Shown: one piece after another, positions 35,647 to 43,515 of the stretch | Position numbering within the stretch: the stretch's first letter is position 1 | How the letters are laid out: each line of letters begins with the position of its first letter | Origin: Mucilaginibacter mallensis | GTDB taxonomy: Bacteria; Bacteroidota; Bacteroidia; Sphingobacteriales; Sphingobacteriaceae | Assembly: GCF_900105165.1 (NCBI RefSeq) | Contig: NZ_LT629740.1 | Coordinates: 5,146,001 to 5,210,000, forward strand | Length of the DNA stretch: 64,000 bases | Direction of reading: 5' to 3' | Position numbers and translations under genes: made by a program | The notes under the pieces: generated by a model | Told to the model about the DNA's origin: nothing | What the model saw: the letters and a program-made list of their open reading frames with translations, nothing else | Database searches by the model: none

Positions 35647-35750
35647 GCGTTAGGGATTGGAACGGATACCGGCCAGGAGAGGGCCTCAGTGCTGGCCGTG
35701 GCTAAGGCCTGTGCAGTATGAGTGGAAAGCCCGGGCCGCAGGCAACGCCC
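35647..35750 (+). repeat. conserved GC-rich structured element (copy A)
   Basis: It begins GTTAGGGATTGGAACGGATA and ends GGGCCGCAGGCAACGCCC. The ordered words GTTAG, CGGATACCGGCC, CTAAGGCCTG, GCAG, ATGAG, CGGG/CGGC and AACGCCC are shared with the minus-strand copy at 43268-43350. The middle can form GC-rich hairpins (GGCCAGGAG...CTGGCC). No reading frame fits, so it may be a noncoding RNA or a mobile repeat. Confidence 0.7.
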
Positions 35751-35804
35751 ATATATTAACCTAATTCAATCTCTATGCTTATGATTTACGTAATACTTCT
35801 TTCT

Positions 35805-35900
35805 TGTCATTCTGAGCGGCAGCGAAGAGCCTACCCACGTTCATATACAAGCGATGATCTTTCGCTTGTAGAATAGATGCTTCGTCCCTCAGCATGACAT
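35805..35900. repeat. GTCATTCTGAGCGGCAGCGAAG palindrome
   Basis: TGTCATTCTGAGCGGCAGCG at the left and CGTCCCTCAGCATGACA at the right. The inner words ACAAGCGATGATC and GATCTTTCGCTTGT also pair. It is the same family as the GTCATTGCGAG elements. Confidence 0.75.
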
Positions 35901-35916
35901 TGTATTTGACTTTGCG

Positions 35917-35997
35917 GCGCTCCGTTTGACTCACCCCGACTACTCCGCTAGCCAGCAGATCGTCGACCCTCTCTTCGCTGGGCGCAAAGAGGGTAAG
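35917..35997 (+). repeat. composite repeat, GCGCTCCG...ACCCTCTC hairpin unit (copy 3)
   Basis: GCGCTCCGTTTGACTCACCC, then GACTACTCCGCTAGCC, then ACCCTCTCTTCGC..GCGCAAAGAGGGT. It follows the palindrome at 35805-35900 by 16 bases. The rest of the 35594-36313 interval shows no gene. Confidence 0.75.
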
Positions 35998-36313
35998 CAC
36001 AATGATGATATTCTGTATAACGAAAATATTTAAAACGAAAGTTGATTGCACAAAAAAGGCCGAAAAGACTCTCGCAGTTTTTCGGCCTACATCTACCTAT
36101 GAAAACAACCCTTTTTGAGTAAGGGCATTATCGTATAGTCAAAAGCAATGCCAATTGTTGAAACACTATAATTTAAGCTAAAAGTTAAGTGTTCAAAATT
36201 AGGCCATTTTCTATTTGTGGAACTCCTTGCCCAAATTACGGGTAAAAATTACACACACGTCTGCAATCGATGGAATTTTATTGGGAAAATAGCTGGATCG
36301 GGGAAATAAAAAA

Positions 36314-36823
36314 TCAAATCAGATAAACCGCATCTTCAGCATCATTTTCAATTAACGAAACATCAACGCGTTCCTTTAATACTGTGGACAGAGCTACACC
36401 TGCATAATCGGTGGTCATGGGGAAGTTTTTGTGGTTGCGGTCAACCAATACAACGGTGCGCAATTTTTTAAGGCGCACATCAATAAAAACACCAAAGCCA
36501 TAGGCCAGGGTTTTGCCGCTATTCAATACATCATCAACCAAAATAACTGCCTTATCGCGGCAGTCGTTTACATCAAAATCAATTTTAGCTTTTAGCGTAC
36601 TGCTCTGTTTGTCCAGTTCGATCGTAAGCAGTCTGCTTTTAAAGGGGGCAATCTCGTCGAGGATCTTTTTAAGGCGCTCGGCAATGCGATTGCCACGGGG
36701 CAGTATACCGGCTATCAGTATTTCTTCCTCATCAAAATTGTCTTCCAGTATCTGGTAGGCAATACGATCAATCTTTTGCTGTATCTGCTGCTGATTTAAT
36801 ATAAGGAGTTTTTTTGCTGACAT
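36314..36823 (-). CDS. phosphoribosyltransferase family protein (PyrR-like)
   Basis: A 169-residue cytoplasmic type I PRTase. The PRPP-binding motif is AVILVDDVLNSGKTLAYGF. The N-terminal helices (QQKIDRIAYQILEDNFDEEE), LIAGILPRGNRIAERL with the PPi loop, LLTIELDKQSST and TVVLVDRNHKNFPM give the PyrR/UPRTase-like layout. PyrR binds UMP and regulates pyrimidine genes in Gram-positives; whether this homologue binds RNA or only has transferase activity cannot be told. No pyrimidine gene is nearby. An inverted repeat lies upstream at 36833-36958. Confidence 0.85.
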   Translation of the reverse strand: MSAKKLLILNQQQIQQKIDRIAYQILEDNFDEEEILIAGILPRGNRIAERLKKILDEIAPFKSRLLTIELDKQSSTLKAKIDFDVNDCRDKAVILVDDVLNSGKTLAYGFGVFIDVRLKKLRTVVLVDRNHKNFPMTTDYAGVALSTVLKERVDVSLIENDAEDAVYLI

Positions 36824-36832
36824 ATTTTTTGA

Positions 36833-36958
36833 GTTGAAGGTTGAAAGTTACAAGTTGAAAGTGGCTATCATCCTCTTTATTATATATTACAAATTAAAGG
36901 TATAAAGTTAAAAGTGAATTCATCAAACAAAAAATACTTTCAACTTTTAACCTTCAAC
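36833..36958. repeat. GTTGAAGGTTGAAAGTT inverted repeat
   Basis: The left arm GTTGAAGGTTGAAAGTTACA... and right arm ACTTTCAACTTTTAACCTTC pair over about 24 bases. Between them are ATTACAAATTAAAGGTATAAAGTT words. It fills the space between two minus-strand genes. Confidence 0.7.
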
Positions 36959-36964
36959 GTACAA

Positions 36965-37354
36965 CTAATCCTTAACGTATGGGAAGAAAACAAAGTTGGC
37001 GCCTTCAGGTACTATAACAAATACGCACATAAAATCGTGCGGGTTTTTATAGGTATCAATAAAACGTTGTTTTAGCTCTTTTTTTATTACGCCGCGCTCA
37101 ATAAATTCCTCGAGGGTTGAGGCGTGGATAGACCATTCGCTGTTGATATCGTGCCTGTCCAGGATCACCTCGCCCAGCGCTATCTCATGCTGGTGCGCGA
37201 TAAAAATAGGGTATGACGATAAGCCTTCAACCATTATCTCAATAGCTACTTCTTTTATTGATTCATTAAAAAACCTGAGGTCAGTCTCCAGGCTCAACAG
37301 CGGGCTCTGCTTTTTATCGTTATTATATTCGTTTAAAAGTTCTTCGGGTTCCAT
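36965..37354 (-). CDS. conserved hypothetical cytoplasmic protein
   Basis: A 129-residue protein without signal peptide or membrane segment. It starts MEPEELLNEYNNDKKQSPLL. The middle shows FFNESIKEVAIEIMVEGLSS and EIALGEVILDRHDINSEWSI, and the C-terminus is FMCVFVIVPEGANFVFFPYV. I cannot name a family. It lies between rlmD (81 bases upstream) and the PRTase on the same strand. The start at 37354 is preferred; the 16 codons upstream to 37402 are AT-rich and low-complexity. Confidence 0.65.
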   Translation of the reverse strand: MEPEELLNEYNNDKKQSPLLSLETDLRFFNESIKEVAIEIMVEGLSSYPIFIAHQHEIALGEVILDRHDINSEWSIHASTLEEFIERGVIKKELKQRFIDTYKNPHDFMCVFVIVPEGANFVFFPYVKD

Positions 37355-37435
37355 TTTAATTATTGAATTAGTGAATGAGTGATTTAGTGAATTGATATTC
37401 ACATCTTCAAATCATCAAATTTTCAAATTAGCACA

Positions 37436-38851
37436 TTAATTATTCCGCAGCACTAATAGCACCACATTTTCCACGTGCTGAGTATGAGGGAACATATCAA
37501 CCGGTTGTATTTTTACGGTGTCGTATTTTTCCTTTAGCACCAGCAAATCGCGGGCCTGGGTTGCGGCATTGCAGCTTACATATACAATTTTAGGGGCTTC
37601 AATTTCCATTAAGCGGGCAACCACATCGGGGTGCATGCCTGCGCGCGGCGGATCGGTGATGATCACATCCGGCTTGCCATGTTCGGCAATAAATTCCGGC
37701 ACTAGCACATCCTTCATATCACCGGCGTAAAACTTAGTGTTGGTGATATTATTAATGGCCGAATTGATCTTCGCGTCCTCTATCGCTGTAGGCACATACT
37801 CTACCCCTACTACTTCCTTAACATGCCCGGCCACAAAATTAGCTATGGTACCGGCACCTGTGTACAGGTCATAAACCAGTTCATCACCTTTAAATCCGGC
37901 GAAGTCGCGGGTTATTTCATACAAGCGCAGTGCCTGCTCGGAGTTGGTTTGATAGAATGATTTCGGGCCGATCCTGAAGCGGATGCCGTTCATCTCCTCA
38001 TATATATACTCCGGGCCGCGAAATGCTACCACATCCTGGTCGAAAATAGTATCGTTCTTCTTTTGATTTACGATGTACAGCAGCGAGGTGATCTGCAAAA
38101 AGGTATCGCCAATGAAATTCATCATCTTGCTGATCTCTTCTTCAGTTACATAGGCAAACACTACGATTACCATCAGTTCACCAGTTGATGAGGTGCGGAT
38201 GATGAGGTTGCGCAAAGCCCCCGCATGGCCTTTCAAATCGTAATAGCTGTAGCCCTCGCGTTTAGCAAACTCATCAATACTGTTACGGATGGCATTTGAT
38301 GGGTCGGCTTGCAGGTAGCAGTGCTGAATATTCAGTATCTTATCAAACCTGCCGGGAATGTGAAAACCCAGGGCGTCCATTTCGGCCGGCTCATCAGTAC
38401 GATTCTCGCCGTCCATCAGCCAGCGTTTATTGCTGAAGGTAAATTCCAGCTTATTGCGGTAATATCTATCGGCAGGCGATGCTACTATAGGCATCATGCC
38501 TTCTACATCAATTTTAGCTATACGGCCCAACGCATCGGTTACCGACTTTTGCTTGAATTTTAGTTGCGCCTCATAGGTCATGTGCTGCCATTTACAGCCG
38601 CCACAGGTACCAAAATGCGCACAGAAAGCTTCAACCCGATATTCGGATGGTTTTTTGAGGTTGACGATCTTTGCCTCGCCAAAATTCTTTTTGCTGCGGT
38701 ATACCTGTACATCGGCAATATCACCGGGAATGGCCTTATCAACAAATAATACAAAATCATCTGTTTTACCCACACCTTTGCCCTCTTCGGCAATATCGAT
38801 TATCTCAACGTCCTCAAAAATTTTATTGTAGTTGGCTTTGTTCCTGCTCAT
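37436..38851 (-). CDS. rlmD: 23S rRNA (uracil-5-)-methyltransferase RlmD/RumA-type
   Basis: A 471-residue class I SAM methyltransferase of the TrmA/RumA family that makes m5U in rRNA. The N-terminal TRAM domain is IIDIAEEGKGVGKTDDFVLF. The 4Fe-4S cysteines are C.HFGTCGGCKWQHM plus a later Cys (FDKILNIQHCYLQ). The catalytic domain has DLYTGAGTIANFVAG, VITDPPRAGMHPDVV and the nucleophile region IVYVSCNAATQARDL. Length and motif order are typical. Assignment to U1939 (rlmD) versus U747 (rlmC) rests on size and TRAM presence. The start is the ATG at 38851, nine bases after a TACCTTTG box. Confidence 0.92.
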   Translation of the reverse strand: MSRNKANYNKIFEDVEIIDIAEEGKGVGKTDDFVLFVDKAIPGDIADVQVYRSKKNFGEAKIVNLKKPSEYRVEAFCAHFGTCGGCKWQHMTYEAQLKFKQKSVTDALGRIAKIDVEGMMPIVASPADRYYRNKLEFTFSNKRWLMDGENRTDEPAEMDALGFHIPGRFDKILNIQHCYLQADPSNAIRNSIDEFAKREGYSYYDLKGHAGALRNLIIRTSSTGELMVIVVFAYVTEEEISKMMNFIGDTFLQITSLLYIVNQKKNDTIFDQDVVAFRGPEYIYEEMNGIRFRIGPKSFYQTNSEQALRLYEITRDFAGFKGDELVYDLYTGAGTIANFVAGHVKEVVGVEYVPTAIEDAKINSAINNITNTKFYAGDMKDVLVPEFIAEHGKPDVIITDPPRAGMHPDVVARLMEIEAPKIVYVSCNAATQARDLLVLKEKYDTVKIQPVDMFPHTQHVENVVLLVLRNN

Positions 38852-38860
38852 ATGCGGGTG

Positions 38861-38868
38861 CAAAGGTA
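38861..38868 (-). promoter_or_regulatory. putative -7 box TACCTTTG of rlmD
   Basis: TAnnTTTG on the minus strand, nine bases before the ATG at 38851. There is no clear -33. The rest of 38869-39210 holds no gene. Confidence 0.4.
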
Positions 38869-39054
38869 ATACTTTGATTTCGGATGTGGGATTTTCGATT
38901 TTTCACAATTTGTTTTTTTTCAAAGGTGTTCAAGAGGGCTCCGTCGTTTCGGATTTGTTACCTACCCGGTTCTCCCAAACACAAATCATTTTTCAATCCA
39001 ATGATAGTTAACCCATTACAACACAAAAAGTAACAATACCATTACAATTGATCA

Positions 39055-39089
39055 TTCATCGATACATATACATCGTTCATCGATACATA
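39055..39089 (+). promoter_or_regulatory. 14-bp direct repeats at 21-bp period upstream of cysC cassette
   Basis: TTCATCGATACATA occurs perfectly at 39055-39068 and 39076-39089, a 21-base period (about two helical turns). The ATCGAT core is self-complementary. It lies 122-156 bases before the cysC start. This geometry fits two sites for one DNA-binding protein on the same face. Confidence 0.45.
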
Positions 39090-39210
39090 GCCATCTCACC
39101 TATAATCCGGAGGAATAAACCTCGTTAAAAAGCACTTATTTTATTGTTTAATAGGGGAAATTATTAACTGAGATGGACAATCATGACATCCGTATTTAAA
39201 AATATTTGTT

Positions 39211-39741
39211 ATGATAATACTACTATGCGGACTATCGGGAGCTGGAAAAACAACCCTTGCCTACAGTGTAAAAAATAAGCTTGACGAGCTGGGAAAACAC
39301 ACCGAAATACTCGATGGTGACGAATACCGTAAAATGCTGTTCAAAGAGTTGGGCTACTCGCAGCATGACAGGATGGAGAATATACGCCGCCTGGGTTTTA
39401 TTGCCGGCAAGCTATCAAAACATGGTATTATTACCATTATCAGCGCCATAAACCCTTACCAGGAAATAAGAAATGAACTGGTTAATACCTACCACGATGT
39501 AAGAACCGTGTTTGTTGACTGCCCCATTGATATTTTAACCCGGCGCGATACCAAAGGCCTTTACGCCCGGGCGCAGCTCCCGGATAATCACCCCAATAAA
39601 TTACATAACCTTACAGGCGTTAATGACCGCTTTGATGTGGTACTTAAGCCCGACCTGCATATACTTACCGGCATACAAACACTTACTGAAAGCACAGAGT
39701 TGTTGTTTAGTTTAATAACCAACCAATTAATACCCGCTTAA
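39211..39741 (+). CDS. cysC: adenylylsulfate (APS) kinase
   Basis: A 176-residue cytoplasmic kinase that phosphorylates APS to PAPS, the donor for sulfotransferases. Motifs are Walker A GLSGAGKTTLA at the N-terminus, ILDGDEYRKML (DGD-x-R type), GFIAGKLSKHGIITIISAIN, FVDCPIDILTRRDTKGLYAR and the lid region. The length is that of stand-alone CysC. No ATP sulfurylase (cysDN/sat) is adjacent. The next gene, a sulfotransferase, starts at the very next base after the stop. This points to PAPS made for a dedicated sulfation step rather than assimilation. The upstream region carries paired 14-bp direct repeats. Confidence 0.93.
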   Translation: MIILLCGLSGAGKTTLAYSVKNKLDELGKHTEILDGDEYRKMLFKELGYSQHDRMENIRRLGFIAGKLSKHGIITIISAINPYQEIRNELVNTYHDVRTVFVDCPIDILTRRDTKGLYARAQLPDNHPNKLHNLTGVNDRFDVVLKPDLHILTGIQTLTESTELLFSLITNQLIPA

Positions 39742-40566
39742 ATGGATAATCGTGTAGTGATAATTGCAGGTATGCACCGCTCGGGCACATCGCTCATTAG
39801 CCACTGGCTTGATAGCTGCGGGCTAAACCTGGGCGAAACACTGCTGGGGCCTGATATCGGTAATATTGAAGGACATTATGAAGATGTGGATTTTTACCGT
39901 TTTCATGAGGATACGCTGGCTGCTAATAATCTTTCGCGCTATGGGTTTATAAGTCATGCTGCCCCGGCGCTTAATCACTACCAGCAGGAAAAGCTAAAGA
40001 GCATCATCAGCTTTAAAAATAAGATGAGCCCGCAGTGGGGATGGAAAGACCCACGTACCTGCCTGTTTTTTGCTACCTACAGGCAATTGCTGCCCAATGC
40101 TTTTTATTTGAATGTCATCCGGGATTATACTTCAACCGTAAGCTCACTCGTAAGGCGGGATTTTGATCACCATGCAACCAAATACCTTACACGCGGCTGG
40201 CTGCAACGGTTTATATGGACCCACTTTAAAAAAGCAGGCCGCAGGCGCAAATTCTTCAGGCAGCTTACCGCTTATTATTTGCGCATATGGGTTGCCTATA
40301 ACCAGGAGATACTTAACAATATTGAAATTCTGCCTGCTGATAAGCACCTGACGATAGATCACTTAAGTTTGGTGGACCACGATAAACAAATTTTTAACTC
40401 CCTGATTAATAATTGGAGGATTGAACTTAAATATTGTGACTTCAAATTAATTTTCAAATCAACCCTAATGAGTCAGGTTGATAATATAGACCATTTTGTA
40501 AAGGACGACGCGTTGCTACAAACGGCAAAAGCGCTGGAAGCTAAATTGAAAAGTATATGTATTTAA
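39742..40566 (+). CDS. PAPS-dependent sulfotransferase family protein
   Basis: A 274-residue cytoplasmic enzyme. The 5'-phosphosulfate-binding loop is IAGMHRSGTSLISHWLDS, and the 3'-phosphate-binding region is LNVIRDYTSTVSSLVRRDF. WGWKDPRTCLFF is also typical of bacterial carbohydrate sulfotransferases. The C-terminal third is less conserved. It follows cysC with no gap and overlaps the DUF5672 gene by 10 bases, so the three are almost certainly co-translated. The acceptor is unknown. The neighbour suggests a glycan or glycolipid. Confidence 0.88.
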   Translation: MDNRVVIIAGMHRSGTSLISHWLDSCGLNLGETLLGPDIGNIEGHYEDVDFYRFHEDTLAANNLSRYGFISHAAPALNHYQQEKLKSIISFKNKMSPQWGWKDPRTCLFFATYRQLLPNAFYLNVIRDYTSTVSSLVRRDFDHHATKYLTRGWLQRFIWTHFKKAGRRRKFFRQLTAYYLRIWVAYNQEILNNIEILPADKHLTIDHLSLVDHDKQIFNSLINNWRIELKYCDFKLIFKSTLMSQVDNIDHFVKDDALLQTAKALEAKLKSICI

Positions 40567-41546
40567 TAAAGGATTTTACCGAAAGGGTAGCCATTGTGAT
40601 ACCAATGTACAAAAATGAGCTATCAGACTATGAGGCGGCATCATTAAACCAATGTTTTACAGTACTGGGCAAATACCCCATTATTGTTATAAAACCGCGA
40701 TCACTGCATTTAACAGTGCTTGATGGCTATAGTGGCATTGAATACATGGATTTTGACGACGCCTATTTTTATGATATGCGCGGTTATAACCGACTGATGC
40801 TTTGGGAAGGTTTTTACGGCCGGTTCTTTACCTACGAATACATACTCATTTACCAACTTGATGCCTTTGTGTTTAATGATCTGCTGCTGCACTGGTGTAA
40901 AATGGGTTATGATTATATTGGTGCGCCATGGCTAAGGGGCGCTAAATATATCGACACGTTTAAGGCCGTTAAATCAAAACTGAAAATATTTATACATACC
41001 CATTTTAACCGCACGCAACCCGGCACCGACCTGCCTACCGACATACAGTTTGAAAATAAGGTGGGCAATGGTGGCTTATCCTTAAGAAAGGTGCACACTT
41101 TTTATCATGCCCTAAAAAATCACAAGCAATCAACAGCAAAATACCTTTATAGGCCCGAACATTATTTTAATGAGGATGTGTGGTGGAGCATTGAGTTGAA
41201 CCGCCATAAAAATATATTGAAGATGCCTGGTTATAAAACCGCGGTATTCTTTTCGATTGAAAATGAGCCTGAGCAGGCATTTGAACTAACCGGGCAACGC
41301 ATGCCCTTTGCCTGCCATGCCTGGGATAAGCACCTCGACTTTTGGGCCGATAAAATAGCCATCCGCCAGAACAGCAGCCTGCGTAAGAAAAAAGTGGCGA
41401 CGGTTAAGGTAGCGTCTTCCGGATATACAGGGTATACAGATGCTAATACGGCAAGGTACGCACAGCGTAACCAAGATTATCTGTATGACGAGATCACGAA
41501 GCATGCCTGGGATGACGGACCGTTGAAATTACGTGAAGACGATTGA
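40557..41546 (+). CDS. DUF5672 family protein (glycosyltransferase-like)
   Basis: A 329-residue cytoplasmic protein. It matches the DUF5672 pattern as I know it: VAIVIPMYKNELSDYEAASL, YEYILIYQLDAFVFNDLLLH (a QLDAF in the place of a sugar-nucleotide DxD), GYDYIGAPWLRG, GNGGLSLRKVHTFY and EHYFNEDVWWSIEL. DUF5672 proteins often sit in polysaccharide or glycopeptide clusters and look like GT-A-type transferases. It overlaps the sulfotransferase gene by 10 bases. The last ~50 residues are basic and may be disordered (SSLRKKKVATVK). A sugar-transfer role is inferred, not shown. Confidence 0.82.
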   Translation: MYLIKDFTERVAIVIPMYKNELSDYEAASLNQCFTVLGKYPIIVIKPRSLHLTVLDGYSGIEYMDFDDAYFYDMRGYNRLMLWEGFYGRFFTYEYILIYQLDAFVFNDLLLHWCKMGYDYIGAPWLRGAKYIDTFKAVKSKLKIFIHTHFNRTQPGTDLPTDIQFENKVGNGGLSLRKVHTFYHALKNHKQSTAKYLYRPEHYFNEDVWWSIELNRHKNILKMPGYKTAVFFSIENEPEQAFELTGQRMPFACHAWDKHLDFWADKIAIRQNSSLRKKKVATVKVASSGYTGYTDANTARYAQRNQDYLYDEITKHAWDDGPLKLREDD

Positions 41547-41620
41547 AAAAACCAGTTGCAGAACCTGTTTCAGCAACCCGCACGCCAAGTTAACAGCATG
41601 CGGGCTACATATATAATGAA

Positions 41621-41640
41621 ATCCCGGATCAAGCCGGGAT
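41621..41640. terminator. hairpin between convergent DUF5672 and DUF4403 genes
   Basis: ATCCCGG-ATCAAG-CCGGGAT forms a 7-bp stem. It also belongs to the GGATGACGGG/CCCGTCAT word family seen at 43194 and 45567. Confidence 0.5.
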
Positions 41641-41664
41641 GACGGGGCGGCCCAGAATGTATTG

Positions 41665-43068
41665 CTACATTACCGCCTTTATCTTTATCTGCCCGTCGGA
41701 CAGGGTGCGTATGATCAGTTTTTCGCTGGTTGGATATATGGCCTGTATATCCATATCCTTTATAGTTACATCCGAGTGTATGTTATTGCCCAGATCGCGG
41801 CTTAATTCGCCTTGCAATTTAGCTTTGTTTTGGGTAATAAATGAAGAGAAGTTATAAACAGCCTTCTCGCGTATCATCTCAGTTATCCTGGCGTTGAACA
41901 TCCATTTCGCCGCCTTCAGTATCCACGCCCTGGTTTGCAGATCGAAGGTAAGATCAGGGAACGACAGCTCGTGCGTGGCTGCATTATAGGTTGGTGTGCC
42001 CACCAGGTAAACGGTACCGGTGTTTGATCCGGTAAAATCAACCTGCATCACTATTTTTTTGCCTATACCATAAACTTTGGTAGCAGCAACAACAAAATGC
42101 TTACCCTCTGCATCCATTTGCTGCCCAACTACCTGCTGGTTTACTATGGTGGTGAGGTGGTCGTAATTTTCTAGCAGATCGAGATAAATATTAAAGCCGT
42201 TAGCCGGGGTATAGGCCGATAAATTTGGCAGCGGCTTTGGCGGCGACGGGTTGCTCATCACAGTTACCACCGGTTTTGCCGATAGGCCCACCGAAAAATT
42301 AAGCTGCGAACCGTTTAAACTAAAATTGCTCAGGCGCACGCTTTGCGGGTTAATGTTCAGGTAGCCGATATCGCTCAGTTTAATTTCGGTGGCTATGTTT
42401 TTCCATAGCTGATCAACCATCGGCCTTACGTTATAGGTAGCAATGCGGGCATCCACCTGCTTGCCCAGGTCGTTAAGCGGGCCGCTGATGTACTGGATCA
42501 GGCGGTCGGTAATGTCAATATTGCCCATGAGCACGTTACACCTGTCGATAGGATTTGGGGCCGGGTATAAAATAGTTTTGGACCGTAAGTGGTAATCGGG
42601 CGTTACGTTAATGGTGGATTGGTAGAAGATCTCCATCCTGCGCGGCGGCTCAGCCCCCATACCGCATTGCGCCGAAACTACCGGCACAATACACTGCTGC
42701 GCACCTAAAAATGTGGTACACTTGGCACAATACGATACCGTGAAACCATAGCTGCCGGTAAATTTCAGGTTCACCACATTGTTGCTGCCCGTAATAGCAA
42801 ATGGAGTACGGGTAAACACATAGTTATAGCGCAATCCCTCGCAGGGCTGCTGGTTATCCGAATATTTATTGGGCACCGAATTTTCGGCCTGTACAAAATA
42901 GCTTTTCAGTTCAGCGGTAACGGGCACTTCCACGTTTGATACAGGCTGAACTATCTTAGGAATATCAACCCCGGCATCAGTTGGCGCGGGTGGTTTTACT
43001 ACGGCGCAGGAATAAAAAACCAGGGAAATTGTACAAACGGCGAGGAGTTGGGGTATTTTAAACTTCAT
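41665..43068 (-). CDS. DUF4403 family lipoprotein
   Basis: A 467-residue envelope lipoprotein. The leader KIPQLLAVCTISLVFYSCA has a plausible lipobox Cys. The body has two repeated TULIP-like/DUF4403 halves: VEVPVTAELKSYFVQAENSV near the start, DITDRLIQYISGPLNDLGKQ, LWKNIATEIKLSD.GYLNINP, then TTIVNQQVVGQQMDAEG and LKAAKWMFNARITEMIREK. Seven Cys lie at about residues 75-160. DUF4403 is widespread in Bacteroidota without known function; a lipid-binding role is a guess from fold similarity. It is transcribed alone and convergent with the sulfotransferase cassette. Confidence 0.82.
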   Translation of the reverse strand: MKFKIPQLLAVCTISLVFYSCAVVKPPAPTDAGVDIPKIVQPVSNVEVPVTAELKSYFVQAENSVPNKYSDNQQPCEGLRYNYVFTRTPFAITGSNNVVNLKFTGSYGFTVSYCAKCTTFLGAQQCIVPVVSAQCGMGAEPPRRMEIFYQSTINVTPDYHLRSKTILYPAPNPIDRCNVLMGNIDITDRLIQYISGPLNDLGKQVDARIATYNVRPMVDQLWKNIATEIKLSDIGYLNINPQSVRLSNFSLNGSQLNFSVGLSAKPVVTVMSNPSPPKPLPNLSAYTPANGFNIYLDLLENYDHLTTIVNQQVVGQQMDAEGKHFVVAATKVYGIGKKIVMQVDFTGSNTGTVYLVGTPTYNAATHELSFPDLTFDLQTRAWILKAAKWMFNARITEMIREKAVYNFSSFITQNKAKLQGELSRDLGNNIHSDVTIKDMDIQAIYPTSEKLIIRTLSDGQIKIKAVM

Positions 43069-43193
43069 ATAGGGCGGGCATTTTTTGCCCGTGTATTAGC
43101 AATTAATTATGCGGGGTTAATTGGCAGCTAAAATAAGGATTTGAACCGGGATTGGAGGGATTTTGAGGATTTATAGGATGTGATTTTTAAATA

Positions 43194-43232
43194 AATCCCG
43201 TCATGCTGAACTTGTTTCAGCATCCCACCTGC
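43194..43232. repeat. CCCGTCATGCTGAACTTGTTTCAG repeat
   Basis: CCCGTCATGCTGAACTTG and GTTTCAGCATCCC form a small palindrome (GCTGAA-CTTGT-TTCAGC). Related copies are at 45567-45663. The rest of 43069-43515 holds the copy B element and no gene. Confidence 0.65.
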
Positions 43233-43267
43233 TGGGTAGCCAGGTATCTTGATTACAAAATTATGTT

Positions 43268-43350
43268 GGGCGTTTCCCTGCGGGCCGCGCTGTACGCTCA
43301 TACGGCTGCAGGCCTTAGGCGCGGGGCCGGTATCCGCTGCCATCGCTAAC
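43268..43350 (-). repeat. conserved GC-rich structured element (copy B)
   Basis: The minus strand reads GTTAGCGATGGCAGCGGATA, then CCGGCCCCGCGCCTAAGGCC, then GTATGAGCGTACAGCGCGGC and ends AACGCCC. It matches copy A (35647-35750) in word order and sequence, but is about 20 bases shorter in the hairpin following CGGCC. The shared ends with a variable middle hairpin suggest a structured RNA or repeat. Confidence 0.7.
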
Positions 43351-43515
43351 ATATTTAGTCTGAACCTTGATTAAACGGATTTAAGGATTGGCTTGATTGG
43401 AACTTCATTTGCACACGCGGCACTCGTGCGCCATCCTTTAGGTAAAAGTGCGCAAAAAATATTTTATTAAAATCTCAATAATTTTTAGTATTTTCATAAA
43501 ACCTTTAAACCAAAA

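Noticed and set aside
39211..39741. Assimilatory sulfate reduction operon
   Set aside because: No cysD, cysN, cysH or sulfite reductase is linked, and the next gene is a sulfotransferase, so activation for transfer is more likely.
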